This document shows, piece after piece, positions 16,403 to 31,400 of a stretch of DNA of 64,000 nucleotides. The notes below the pieces were generated by a model. It made no database searches. It worked only from the letters and a program-made list of their open reading frames with translations, and was not told the DNA's origin. The translations under genes were made by a program, and so were the position numbers. The DNA is from Monomorium pharaonis (taxonomy: Eukaryota > Arthropoda > Insecta > Hymenoptera > Formicidae). The first letter of the stretch is position 1; every line of letters begins with the position of its first letter. The stretch spans positions 3,363,001-3,427,000 of the forward strand of contig NC_050475.1 in assembly GCF_013373865.1 (NCBI RefSeq), in the 5' to 3' direction.

Positions 16403-19400
16403 CTGCGTGGAGGAGACAATGTCTCATTGATTCATTGAAATATTAATATACAACATTTTTTTCAGGCTAATGTAGATATTACTACACAATGTATAACATA
16501 TATACCTATTAGATATTGTATTAAGAGAATTATTAAGAGAAAAGCAACCATTCAAATAAAACTTTTATTAAAAAATATATCTCTCCTTAGGCAGTACGCG
16601 ATATTCATAGGACGTTCTGGACATCGTGTCCGTAGAATTTCCTACGGATGTCTTTAGAAAGTTTGTGCTATTCCTGTATGGGTCTATTTGTTTCAAAGGA
16701 TTTACCTTAGTTGAGTCCTCAAGCATTTTGGTGTGCTCCGCAATGAAACGCACGCAGATGCAGGATCTGTGTACTTCCGGCGGACAACGGGAGTGCGAGA
16801 AGGTGGGTGGACTTCGTAGTGCGGGACTCTTGACTTCCTCTATTCCTGCATCCCCAGAGAGATCTTCACATTCGGTTTGTAATGGCAACGACGGCAAAGG
16901 GGGACCATGAATCAAGCAGCTGCCTCCAAACCTCGCACCGTCCGTAAGACTGAAGCAATCGGTGAACATAATACTGTTAGATACATTTCTCGCTGGCTGC
17001 TTCCAGTATCGCAAACATCATTTCCTTATCGTTATTATTTAAAAAAAGTATAAATTTGTTAAACCAGATGTATTAAATTAATTTTTGTTAAATTAATTTT
17101 ACAGAAACGTTTTTAACCAAATGAGGTTGTTAATAATAAGTTTAGCAAATCTCAGAGTAACTTAAAGATCAAAGGGCTAATTAGTAGGAACATTCCGTAT
17201 TGTCATAAATACCTGGAAGGCGAGAGGTCTTCCTTTGATGGAGGACGACTATGAAATCTCTTGGGTGTGAGGTGTTCTTCGCTGTCTTCCTGAGTCGACT
17301 GATGATAAGGATAATAGCAAGTCTTCTCCTTTCCTCTAACGGTCCTCATTAGCACTCTGCCGGAAGTGAACCTGCAAACATAGACAAACGGGAGCGGAAT
17401 TTTAATAGGCGTTCTAGAAAACGACGGACTATCTGGTAACTTTCGTGGAAACTGGAATCTAAGATAAAATCGTTCCAAGTATATACAACATTATTGTTAC
17501 GATGCAATCTCTGTGTAACGAAATATCCGATTGCAACTTTTATCGCTAGCGTCTCGCAAAAAAACATGGAAGCAACGGTTTGTCTGAGGATTGAACAAGC
17601 ATTTAATGTTTACGTCTTTAATTTTCAGTACTAAATTGATACAAGATTTTAAAAGTAAAATTTTCTTTGACATAAAAATTAAGAGAACTTTGTTTCTCAT
17701 AACATTAAGTGAAAGCTAAAAACCAGGAATAAATGAATTCACTTATTTACCTTTAAATAATATGCATTTTCTGCAAGTATATTTGATACTAACCTGTTAG
17801 GTTCAAATTTGTATTGAGGCCTTCTCATGACTAGAAGCCGCGGAAGAATGTGTATGAAAACTCTTTTCACCCAAGGTGCCATTTTGTGCGTTTGTGGAGA
17901 ACGGAAGTGAACGTTGAGAACAACCACGGTAACACATATACTGAAAAACATAAAATGACAGTCAGATTAGTTATATGTAATAACATATTAAATAAATATT
18001 AACAACATATTTTATTATTATTAGGTACGACAAGGTTGCTTCGTCACAATAGTGTAAGTAATATTTCAATAATGTCTTTCAGCGAATGTAATTTAATAAT
18101 AAATTTTGTTACGTATACATTAATATTATTAATACAGAAATGTTCTAGCCATTCATTAAGTTCATAATTATCCCAGTCCCAAAACTAATAAATTTTGCAT
18201 CCGTATTTTGCGTGGCAACGGTAATTAGAAACTGACTGCAGAGTTCTTATCTATGGCATTTAAACGGAGGAAAGCCCTAATTAAATTTTTAATAAACACC
18301 GCTTCATTACGGCGGAGATTTTAATCCCCGTTAAGCCAGAGGAGAAGGTATCCTACGCACGATTCCAATGTATACACATGGCAGAACCATATCACTACAA
18401 TTACAACTGCACAAGCTTTTTAAATTCGACGATGTAAAAAGCCTCGTTATCTTAACAAATACCAGATTTCAGAAAAAATTTTGAAAAAATAATGCATCAA
18501 GTTATAATTGTATAATATCCCAGACAGCATAAATATAAAACATTTATTAAAAGAATTTTTGTAAATATTTTTAAAATTTATTTTTAAAAAAACATTTAGT
18601 AAATATTTTATAGGATTTTATAAAAAGTGGAATTATACAAAAATTATTATTATAATATATATAATATATTTTTGGAATATATTAAAAATATTTATTGTAT
18701 GTTTATACGTATATATAAACTTGTATGCAGAAAAATATAATAAATAAATAAAAACACACATAAAATACATAAAATATTAAAAATATTTCACTCTTGAGGA
18801 AACTTTAATAAATTTTTATTTCTGCCTCCCCGTGTCTTGTTACTCTCTTTTGACTCGCGTAATTTCGTAGTTTTACGATATTATACGTTTTGGAAATCGA
18901 ACGTTAAATCACCGTGAGTTCATCTCGGCGTACGAAGGCAAATTGGTATAACGTACAACCAGAATTGATCCCGAAGGCAGGATGGAATGTAAATCTTACG
19001 AGACTATTCATAACGCGGATCCATTCAATGCGATAGGGGATCCTAGCTGGGTAAAGGACAGGCCGTGGTTTAAATTGGACCTACTTCCTTTGACACGGCT
19101 TCAAACCATTTATCGGTTCGGACTACGTCGCCGCAGCGCGATGTAGATTCTCGATTCTCACGTCTATTCGCTTTTTATCATTCCCGACGAGCTCGCGCGT
19201 TAGTCATCCCGGCAAAATGTGCCATAATGCTCGCGTATTAGACGTTCTCGAAGCTATCTTCGCTCTAAAACGTGTAATCCCGAACAACGGGACGTGACAA
19301 GAAAGACATCTACGGTAAAACATCATAATCTAATTTCAGGATAAACTTTATAGGAATTTATAAGAACACATTTATTATTAGATATTTAATAAGTAATTAA

Positions 19401-22400
19401 GTAAGATTTTATATTAAATAAATTATTCCTTTTAGCTTTATATTTTATTTTTTTATATAAAAGAATGTTAATTTAATATTTTTGTTGTATATTTTAGCCA
19501 TTTCTGAAAATTGTATATATATGTCAATTTGAGCAAATTATATTATTAAAAAGAAATCAAAGAAATCTCTCCTTTTGATTGGAGAACAGAAATTATGCAT
19601 GTGAGAACATGTACACGATTGTGAGCTAAGCAAGAGCTAGATCGAAAATGCATTCACTAAGCTAATGCGAAGGATGCCACGCGCGGAATCCCGCACACAT
19701 CCCAACGGAAATTCATAATAGTGCCGATCCGAGGAGAACGAAGTGATCCTCTTGAAATTCCAGTGAGATGGGAAATTCGGCGTTACGCACGGTGTGGCAG
19801 ACATTGCGCATTTCTTCCCGATTACAAATTCCTTTGAAGTTCAATCTTCTTGTCTTAAAAATAAGACGCTCTTCTTTTTCGCACATATCTCTTCAATTCT
19901 CCATATTAATATATCGTGATAATTGAAACATCAGGTTAAGATTCGATCTGTATCAACGTGTGCAATGGCCACTTAAAATTGAAAAAAAAAAAAAAAAAGT
20001 GTTACCGTTATTCTACATGATGGCGAAATGTCACGCAGTGTGCTCGCGTCTATATATAATAATCTCCTTCAAGTTTTCAATCGCACGTAGCTCAAGAGCC
20101 ACCAATATCCCGGTGTTCCGGAACGAGCGGCATTCTTTTCTATTTGTTCAGCAACGCGCGCAATCACGGGAAGTGCGCAACACCTAAAGCGAGACGCGCG
20201 TTGTACATCTCGGGATTCAGCTCCACGGGTGGCTGGAGCCCAGCCTCGGTGAACGCTGCTACTGATTAATGTGTCACACCTACTGCATCCTTGCACCGTC
20301 CGAGGCTATTAAGAGGCTTCTACTCACACACACGCGTACGTCCTGTACATACACACCCACATACACAGAGGAAGACACGTGGCTTTCACACAAACAACGG
20401 CCCGCATGCTGTCGGCTCAATTCGCCAATTTGCTGACTCCCCCGTCTTCAAGGAGACTCGCCGTTTCTCTCTTCGTTGCCCAAGTAGACCGCGCGTCATC
20501 GATTCGACCGAAGGGTTGCGTCTTAAGGTACGAGACTATATTGCCCCGTGGAAACACGTTCAGCGTCCTTCATGTCGATAATGGCTGACACTCGAGACTC
20601 GCTTTCAAGTTCCAAATCGGTGGACTTCAAACGCTCCGGTATCACACCCGCCCGATATTTTATTTTTAAATTTCCTCCAAGAGGACCTATAATTCACTTT
20701 TGGCTATTACATAAGATATATATAAGATTTTCATGCGTTTTTTATTTGCGTATTTAGAACGCGCAATTTTTTTTCTCTGTTCTAATATGTTAATTTCTGC
20801 TTTATGATAATGCTATTTAATAATATTACATATATAAAATTATTATAGTAATTGTAACTAGTGTATAGTGCATAAAACAACAGCGCATAAGAATTGCGTG
20901 CAAAAGTTGACTCATTAAAAGTGGTTGCCTTTATCAATATGCCTTCGCGAAATGAGAGAGACTCTTCTTCTTCTTTAACGAACAGCTCGAATATCAAATA
21001 TTTTCTTGGAAATAATAACTCGCGATGGCTGCCGGATGGCTGTTACGCTTAACCAGTTTCCTTTTCCTTTTCTTTATTTCTTCTTTTTTTTCTCTCATTG
21101 AGGGACCAAATCCGCTCCAGAAGTAAGCAATCTTCATCTCGCGCTCGTCCTAGCTCGACTTGGCTGTGTAATCCAGAGAAATATTGCAAATTCGAGAGCT
21201 ACCGGGGAGTAAAAAGCCTTTCGCTGTTCTAAGACGTTCGCGGACGTGGAATGAATCGTGAAATCGCAGGACGCTCCTCCACCGATTCTCCGAGGAAAGG
21301 ACCATTAAGTCTCGGATGCGCGTAGTCTATCGCTCGCATTTGCCAGTATCTAAGAAGAAGAAATATTACTCTTTCACTCGCGCGCGTTGTGGGGCGCGCT
21401 GTGCGAGCTTAATGCGTTTAAAGCCAATTTGCATACTTCGCGTTTCGAATTGAAACACCTAATTCCCACCGAGAAAGCTTGGTAATAAAAAAAAAAGCTC
21501 TCAAAAGAGCGCGCCATAATTTTTTTTGTCGCCTTTAAAAAATTGAACAATTACATGCGCAAAGCTGTTCTAATATGTTAAGTAAGATCGTGCATGCGGT
21601 CCTTTAGGTGATACGCAAGCGTGTCGAAAGGAACGCTTTCGATCTTGGGTGTAAATCGGCCGCGTCATGCTGAGGAAAGCGACGTCGTACAAATTTCCAA
21701 GTCGCTTCATCATCGTCGGCCATCAGTTACGAAGAAAGAATGCTGCTCGAGACGGAAGCAAGGGTCCAGGAAAGCTTTATAAAAAAAAAAATGTAGAAAA
21801 GAAGGGAAACGCGGAGAGAAGAAGGAATATGAGAGATCGCGGAAGAAAAAGTATCGGTTAAGAGACATGGGTGTAAAATCGTACGACAGTTACGATACAT
21901 CAGCAATAACAAAGGCTCCCGTGACATTATGTTCGAAAGACTCATATATTATTTGTACGATGAGATTTTGTTAGATGTAATTTAATGGCACATTGGTTTA
22001 AATTATGTCTCTTCAAGGGTAGGCTAATTACTATTACTTTTTTCAATTGTAATATTAGAATAAAAAGTACAAGTGTTATGTATTAAAAATATTAAATATC
22101 AAATTAAGATTAGCATATAAACACATAAATAAATGAGCAAGAGTAAATAGAGAGAAAAATGTATTAGTGCAGTGATACTTAGGATATTAATTGGCAATAA
22201 TCGTTATAAAGCTTATCGCTTTTATTTTGCAGACCAAAAAACTTGAAATAAAGAATACTTATTATATATATAAATTCATATATATTTATTATATTATTTA
22301 TTTAAAAAAACTACAAAATAAGCATATCACTCGTGCGCAAGAAACGGGGGAATTATTATCCTGTACGCTGTATTGTAAAATGTAACAGCAACAGTTTATG

Positions 22401-25400
22401 CATTTAATTATTTGTAATTGCTATGTTACACGACGTTATATACTCGACAGTCCGATAAAATAAAGAAACTGGAGAAACACACAAATCAAGAACATTGATT
22501 ACCTCTTCCGGGACGAGCGGTATATTCCCAGAAGCGACGAGCGCGAGGCCATAACTGCGAAGCTACAACACACAGCCTGCGGGCCAAGCAGGATGTAACC
22601 TACATCCGTAGATGATGCATTACACCGGGCGCACTTCCGACGTTCGCGCGTTTTCTTCGTCGCGAACTCTACGCCCTTTCGGTGAATCGAAATATTTCTT
22701 TGCGGGGATTTCCCGGGGGCGCGTTCTCGCGGCGCGGGGGTCCGTGACCCACTTCGCGAGTTCAACCACGCGGCCGACACGTAATGTCTCGCGACCGTTC
22801 ATCTTCGGAGCGGCGACCGCATGAATCGCAATCACGTCCGAAAATGCCTGTTTACGTATCTCGAGCACGTAGCCCGGGTCCGGCCGGAGTGACCGGAAGC
22901 GAGAGCATCTATACGGCGTCTCGCTCGGTCGAACTGCAATGGTAAGTTTCCGCGGCACGGGACCGTGAGACGCCTCTCAACAAAGTTTCCGAGAGAAAGA
23001 GGGGGGAGGGGGGGGGAAGAAGGGACAGATAAGTGCCGCATACTCTGCTGTTTTTTTTCTGCCGTTCTGCTATGTCTCATCCGAAGATGCGGAAGAGAGA
23101 TTAAAGTTACTGGCGCTATCGAGCACTTTGAGAGTCATGGTGCACTTTGTGCAACAAATACTGTTCGCTGTGTTAACTTAGGGAAAAGTCGATCCCATGA
23201 AACTTCCTGGCCTGGCAATTGCGCGCTAATGCTTTGTACAATTATAACACTGTAATACTAAAATAGTCCGCAGTTAGTTTCCGCAGTTTTGTTTGATTTT
23301 ATCGCGAAGTAAAGCATTGTATCAACAGAATTGTAGAGAGTCAGTAAATTAATCATCATTTCTAAAAAAGTAAATGCTAAAACTTAACTTCTATAAAATC
23401 TACCATTATCTTTTTTATTGAGCATTTATTAATTATACTGCGATGTTTTCTCTGTCGTCTAATTAATTTTTTCTTAATATTGATACTCAGAGAGAAAACA
23501 CAATATCTGTCGTATTTCGTAGAAGTTTTAACACGCAATTTGATAAGCATTATATACACCATATATTATATCCAAGGGTAAATGCATCCAAATAGAATTA
23601 ACTTCCTCACATTGTCTTGTGGAATTTTCATTTAAATTAAATGTTGCAACGTCTAAATTAAATTAAAGTTCTACTGTGGTTCCTCATTAACGGTGCGGCG
23701 CGGTTTACACAATAGTTTAATTAAAGTTTTCAAACAGGCACGGGAGAATATTTCCGAATGATCACATTGTGAAACTGATATGACGCGACGTACGAAATTT
23801 TATTTCTGAATGGAGCCTCACTCGATGTAAGGAGTGTCCATATTTGCTGATGCGCGCATATCCGTTGTTATCCGTCAGCAAATATTGAATTCGCAAATGA
23901 AACGTAAACGTATTAATTCAGGTTAATGCATTCCGGTTGGTGTGGTCCCGAGGTCTTTAGCGAAATTATTTATCGACCGTCGGAACATCGCTGGAAATTG
24001 CAGCGTGCCACGGAGTTGCAACAGAATTCATTATATCATGATTGAAAATATGTATAAGAGACGGCGTACAAATGTGGAAATAAATCGATAAAAAGGGCGG
24101 TTCTAATTTTAAAACAAATTTATTAACTTCGAAAAAAATTTACCTCGATTGTTGTTCAGTTGCATCTGCCGGCGATCAACTTACGTGTACATTTTACAAA
24201 CTTACGTGTATTTTTTTTTAATGCATATAAAAAATACGTAAAATTGTACGTAAGTCTTAATTAAAGTAATTACTTTAAATATATGATCAATATATATGTT
24301 GCTGCGCGTAATAATGTTAGGAAATATTTCTTCGATACTCAGGAATACAAAAGTTATATCTCGAACTGAAAAGTTCGATTCTCTCAGAAGGAAGAGGAGG
24401 CGGGACCAAAGTAGTTTGGTACACGTTTGGTACACTTTTGTATCCTGTATTGCTGCGAGAGACAGAGACATAAAAGGAAATAGTAACGCGATTCAAGGAT
24501 ATCGAAAGTTCGCCGTTTAATGCGCCGATCGGCGTCAGGATGGGCCCCGCGGCCAGGGGTCCGAGTTTCGAACTTGTTTAAAGTTTCGATGCGGTCCTAT
24601 CAGTAGCGTGGGCACGTAGAAACTTTCTCGTTCTTTTCGTTCAGCTCTCTTTTTCCGTCGCGTCGTCCACGTTACTCGGTTGGACGATATATATCGGCTC
24701 GCGGCTTCCCTTTCATCCTTCCCTCAGCACGGCGCGTTTCTTCCTTCATTTTTCGCGTCGGCGACTGAATTCTGAACTTATCCGGAATATTTTTCCACAC
24801 CGGGATCCGATCATATTGGACGCCGCCGGGCAATAACGTTTTTCAAGCCGGCGGTCCCTCGCGGAGTAATAAATCCTGTACGATCGCCATTGAATATTTA
24901 ATAACGTGGTACATCCCGCGAGCATTATTGCGACATAGAGATCTGGTAATTTTATTTAATGCGAGGCAATAAAAAAACCAATGCACTGTTGGCGCATGAA
25001 ATTTTACGTGTATCAACGCAACACTAGTAACCGAACATATTTCGATGATCATTATAATCAGATATAAAAAGGGTCATATTTTATTAACAGTTTGATTAAT
25101 TTTTTGTACTCTGCATTGCCACGCTGTAAATTAATAAAGAAGTTGAAACGTACGATATGTGTGTTTGTCAGTACACACACACCTTCTCTGGAAGCGCGAC
25201 CGTTGAAGTTATAAAGACGTAGTCAGAGATTAATTTTGTGGGACTGCAAAGATTTTGCTCCGTTAATGGACAGTACGTTGCTTGTGCTGCTATTCATTCG
25301 TATTTGTCATAAATCTTCTTGTCACGAGCCAGTATTGGTTTCGAGAAGTGCTTCGTCGTTTTAGTCGCTCAATCACTGTAGCTGGCATCTGAGAAGAACG

Positions 25401-28400
25401 ATGGCTATTCGGGGAAGTACGTACCATATTTTATTCCTCATCTTTTTGCTCTATCAATCCGCACTCGAATTTAACCCGTTGTGAATCAGTCGTTTATCGG
25501 GTCGGTAAGAAATTCTGCATACGAATGTATGGTATGCGCTCTTCCATCGACGGGTTTTCACAGAAACTTTTTGGGGAGATACTAGCTATAAATAATTATT
25601 ATATTTTAATATAGAATTAATATTATAATATACAAATATTATAATTTAAAGAAAAATGTAATGTAAATATTGTTAATAATAATTTAATTATATACTTGCA
25701 ATTTTTCTTTTTCTCACTCTCCTTTTTTCTCTTCTGTTTTATTAATTCTGCTAAGTACTTTCGTAAATTTTAGAGAGAGGTGGAAATATCAACGCCGTAA
25801 CTGTTTATTGTTTTCATTTTAGAATATCATTAATAATTTTTTTAAACAAAAAAAATTGTTTAATTTAACTTTCATGTTTAACATTTTTGAATTTTTTTCC
25901 CTAAACAACAAAATATAACAAAAATAACAGACGTCATCATTAAAGATTGAACTCCCTCAATTGTTTCTGTGAGCTTTCTTTCTCTTCTGTGCCTTCTATA
26001 CGTTTCTGAGAATCCTAAAAGTGAATCGACGTTTACGCCTCGTCGCCCTCTCGTTGCATTTTGACATAAAGACGCCGTCGCGCGAAACTTTTAATAGAGA
26101 GGTTGACGCGCGCGAGCTGGAGCGTCGTTGCCGCTTACAAGCGTGACAAGTCGGAGAGAGCGGCACTCAAGGCGATGAAATTTACTTAGCAAGAGTAATG
26201 ACATCACTGTCCACTCGGAAAAGACACTCGACGAACAGGAACGAGTCAGATATCAGAGAATAGCGAGATACTAGAGAAGATAAATCATGCATTCATCACC
26301 AATGAGCTGCAATTTCAACAACGAATAATATATACGAACTGTTTCGCTAAAAATTATTAATGAAATGGGAATCGTTATAAATCGTGTTTTCAAATTAATC
26401 GTAAATAATTTTTGCGTAAAATATCGGTCTTATTACAAAATTAATTTTAAACGATAACTCATTTATGAGAACAGCTCTTATAAATTACGTTGTCATATTT
26501 TGCATCATAAATTGTAAATATTGCTGTTCTTTTAGTGTGTTCGGGATTTGCTATTTTAAAATTTTGTTTGTTTGTATCGTTCGTTTCTGTTCATCAAATT
26601 TCACACTGTAAAAAATTTCTTATTGAGAAAAGTTGTGATTTATTTGTATCCATTAATCAATCAAGCAGTAATATATTGACAAAATCAATAAGTATTAAAT
26701 TATATTGCGTTATAAAATTGGTTTCCCATCTCTCGTATAAGATTTATGATTTTGCGTTAGGAGATTTTATAAAATAACGATATGGCATTTATGTATAACA
26801 CGAGGAATTTACAAAATAATTTACAAAAGAAAGAGTTAATATATAAAAAATGAATTAAATATAATATCTGTTTAAAATTTAATGGCTCTTCTTCGTTAAG
26901 ATGAGCAAGCCGTTTAACAAATTCGCCGCACGAAATAAATTTTGACGGAAAATCTTAGTGTGCTTTAATCGCACACTAAGTTTACAGTGACGTTAATATC
27001 GCTATATATTCGTAAAAATTTCCGCGCATATATTTTAATACTTATAATAAATTATCGTAAGTCACAATATCGAGTGTATCAGTGAAAAAAGAAGAATGGA
27101 TTCTCGTGTTCCATTTTCGAGCTTTGTTAAAGTCCTTTTAGACTTGCTCCGCGTTAAATTATTGAGGCACATCGATTCCCTGGGAGACGATGCTGTAATC
27201 GCGCAGACAGGAATGCAATGCCGATATTTATAGCGAATGCATTTTCCATCGCGATTGTGAAACCCCCCACGAGTTACGCGATTTTACCTCTGAACCATTT
27301 ACGGACATCCATTTGCATCTCACACGCGAAATGCCGCGTCTATAAAGCACAAGCACGTATATATTGCACGTTGCCATCAATTAGAAAGTTTCATCGAGTT
27401 TCATCGATGCTTTAGTATAGAATTTCACGAGCAATAATTTGCATATTCCACGAATAAACTCGTAAAAATAAAAGAAAGACTGCGTTAGTCCTTTTAATAA
27501 AAGTTAGTAGGCATTTATACAAAAATACTTATCAGCACTTTAAATTCTAGTTAATGTCAGCCTTAATTGTAAATTTATAAATAATTATTAATATAAATAA
27601 TAATTATAGTTATTATTTACGATTATGTTTATTATAATTATTTATAAATTGTGTTCTTTATACTATCTTCAATAAATTAATAATATATTCCCAAGACATG
27701 ATGTAATTTCCTTTCTCCGTTCGCTTAATATATCTTCCAAGTTGAAAATTTATGCTATATTGCATTCCAAATAGCTTTTATTAAAAGATGAACCTTCATA
27801 TAAACGCTAATGTCGTCTTAGTAAGTCAAATCAAGCGCGAGGGAAAGGCGCGAGGCGACAAAATTCAGTTACTTTGCCTGACTAATATCATTATTGCTCA
27901 CTTGAACGAGTAGAAAAGCCCCGCGTAAGACGAGACAAGTGATTACTCGTACGGGTCGTCAACCTCAATGCGGCGGGTCTTCCACCTATATTAATATTTG
28001 CACGAATGTCTTAACATGATAAATTAGTGAAATATTATCGTGCTGCACCTCAAAATGGCTCGTGCAAACACTTTGACTATTGCATCAATGGTATAATTAA
28101 CTGTTGTTTGCAACTAAAAAAAATTTTAATTCAATAGATATAAAATATTTATATAAAGTAAAGATATATCTTCTATATAAAATCTATACAAAAATAGACC
28201 ATGTTTATTATGCAATTTACTGAACAATTACAATATCAGTATTGTGTTTTTATAAAATTATAGATATATGTATATTTTTAATACTTTTTCTTAACTTTTA
28301 TTAATTAATCTATAATTAGCCACATTTAATTTTAACGTAAATTTTATTCAAGATAAAATTAGGGGTGTATTTGATATGTGGTATATATATTAATTAAAAT

Positions 28401-31400
28401 TTATTTCATTTAAGAGTTCTGTTTATAAAAAATACTCATTATTCTATAATAAAATATTTATACATTTATTATTTTATAATTATTTAAATATGTAAAATTA
28501 TGTTTGTGGTATTATAAATTCCATATCAAAGAATTATTTATGCGCTTCACTAACAAATCATTTGTACAATAAAATATTTCTTGTAGTAATATTTATTATA
28601 TCTAATTAATATACTGCATGTCGAAACAATATAAAGCAATAAAATAAAATAATAAAATTTTAATTAATTTTCAGAGAAACTAGTAAATTTATGTAAAAAA
28701 AAGCAAGACAATAAACGTTCATTTCAAGCAAAGTTCTTTGAATAATAAGATATTTCTTCAATTTTTCTGCGACGAAGCATTCACATAATTTTTCACCAAG
28801 TCCTGTATCGAGAAGCAAAAGAAAATTTAATGGACTGGTGACTCAAGGGACTTTCAAAGTTCAAGATGAGACATTCTCAACCTTTTTGCACTTGCAACGT
28901 TGAATTGTTTTATATAAAATGCAAATTTTAAATACGTAATATTATAAATTGTAACAAAATTTTGTTTTATTTTTCGTGAACGCGCGCGCGGAGGATATCA
29001 TATAAAGATTTATTATCTTATAATTTCTTATATTTTATATTTAAAATAACTCTTTTTTATAATATATAAAATAAAATTATATGAAATAAAAATATATCAT
29101 ACAATTATAATGAAATCAAAATACCACATTCCTCCAATTTTAATGTATCTGCAGATATGCTGATTTTTTAAACAATCGTTTGATTTTTATATTCAAATTC
29201 TCTGCAAAAATATTTATAAATAAGACATATATATATATATATATTTTTTTTTGTGAATGTTCTTTTTAAAGTCTTGGCAGCTTTTTTAAGAATAAAAGAA
29301 TTTTTCTAATGTATTCGCGTGAAGTTGTATCTTTCGTATGATTTCGCCATGATCGATTCAATTGTATAATATTAGGTTATTTCACAGTTCTATCGTTTTC
29401 ATATTACGGCACACAGTGCGGTGGTATATGGCAAGTCGGGGCACGTATGTACACGTTACGGAAGTACAATATCGTGTAACAACGCGCGCGCAGCTGCGCG
29501 TTTCGGAAAACTCATACCTTTCGAACGCGAGTACAGTGACGTTTCTCCAGGCAGCAGGGGTGGGATCATCCCTTACGAGTTCTCGCTTATCGCGGAAAGG
29601 ATTGCCGTGTCGTCCTGCACACCGCGACGGGACGCGAAGGGGTAGTACCAGTCAACCGCAATCCGAGATAAACCTCGATAGCGAGTGCACGTAAGGATTT
29701 GTAGCCACCTATAGTTATATTCCCCGCACGGATTTTCGGCGCTATCATTCGCTCCAAGCTCCAAGGAACTCGCTCGATAGCGAGACGAACGGCCAGAAAG
29801 TTTCCCTCCAAAAAGCGTAATCTGGCAACGATCCAACAATTTACTCGCTTACGGGGTCAAGTAGGGCAATTGAGGTCCCATAATTAAATGCGAGATGTGA
29901 ACATGGCGATATTTGAGCAGTATTACGTTATAATAAAATTGTGAAATCATGTTATTATATTAAAATTCAAAAGAGATCGATTTAAAATCAACTTAATAAC
30001 GTTTTAACATATTTTTAATATTTTTTAAGGAAATTAAAATGTCTCATTATTATTTTCATAATTTCAAAAAATATTAGCTTTATGAAAAAAATGTGTCTGC
30101 TAAAAATTTGAGAGTTGAGTTCGAGCTTTACTTTAGTCAACATGAAATATTACGTTTATGATCTGTAAACCATCTCTTTATTGTCATTTTCTTCGATCCG
30201 TGAAATCGGCAAATATCCTGGCTATTTGGAACAGTAAACACAAATTGAAGTAGAACATTAGATATAATATTATCTATAGATATGTAATCATTCCAAAAAT
30301 GGGACGCGAGTAAAAAGTGCTTTAGACCATAAATCCGTTACGTGCTGAAAAAGGTAGCGTTTCCGCCGCTCGTTTTTATTTTCCAACCCTTCGCACTGAA
30401 AATTGTTCACTCGCTTGGATAGCAATTTAGACCGAAAGTAGCTCAAGCTATCTCCCTGCCTGACGAGAATGAGCAAACGAAAGTGATGTTCAGAGAAAAG
30501 AGTTCGGTTCGATTTCTTCCATTTCAGTACTCGTGATATCTCTCATTTATTCGCGAACTAGACAGATTCGTGAGAGAATACAAGGTGTCACAAAGATAAA
30601 AATAGCTGGAAATCAGCTTAATTTTTATTATAGATTATAGTTAGAGCTTATTTTTTAAAACTTAAATTTGAATTTTTGTATACCTTCTATGTTATAGAAA
30701 AAGTATAAACAATTAGTGTGTATTTGTTAAATATTTTTATATCTTAAACTAAAATAAATTCATAAAATTGATTCCATTGGAAGAATTATTTATCGATAAA
30801 TTTTTCCTATTTTGCTTATGTTTAATATTACATTTATTAAATGTTAAATTTATATATTAAATATGTTACACATGACACTTTGGGGATATTTATTAAGAAG
30901 CGCAAAGTAAGATTTTTATTAAAGAAATTCTCTAAGACTCCACTTTAAGTTTAATCAATAAAATAAAATACTCAGGCAATTAGGAATCCGCGCTGTAAAC
31001 AATGCTCAACAATTTTATATTAAAAACAATTTATATTAAAAACAATTTTATGTCAAGCAAGATGTTATTCGTGAATTGTTTTAATTCTTGTTTTAAAAAC
31101 AATTTGACGTCTTTATGTAGGCAAGACTGTCATTTTCTAAAAAGTTCCATTGGTGATTCTGGTACACCCCGTAGAGTATCTTATTTTGCATGCAGACGTT
31201 GCGGCCTTCAAGTTCGACACGCTGATGTAACTCGCATGCATTACGATCCGCAGTGCACGGGATTTTGATGGATATCCGAGAGAGCAAATAGAACTCTCCT
31301 GGCATTGCGTGTCGCCAGGGATTTATGCCAATCTTTCTTCGGGGTTCCGGCGTTGTCTCGACAGTAACGGAAGATATCCGGTGCTATTAGCATCAAGCTC

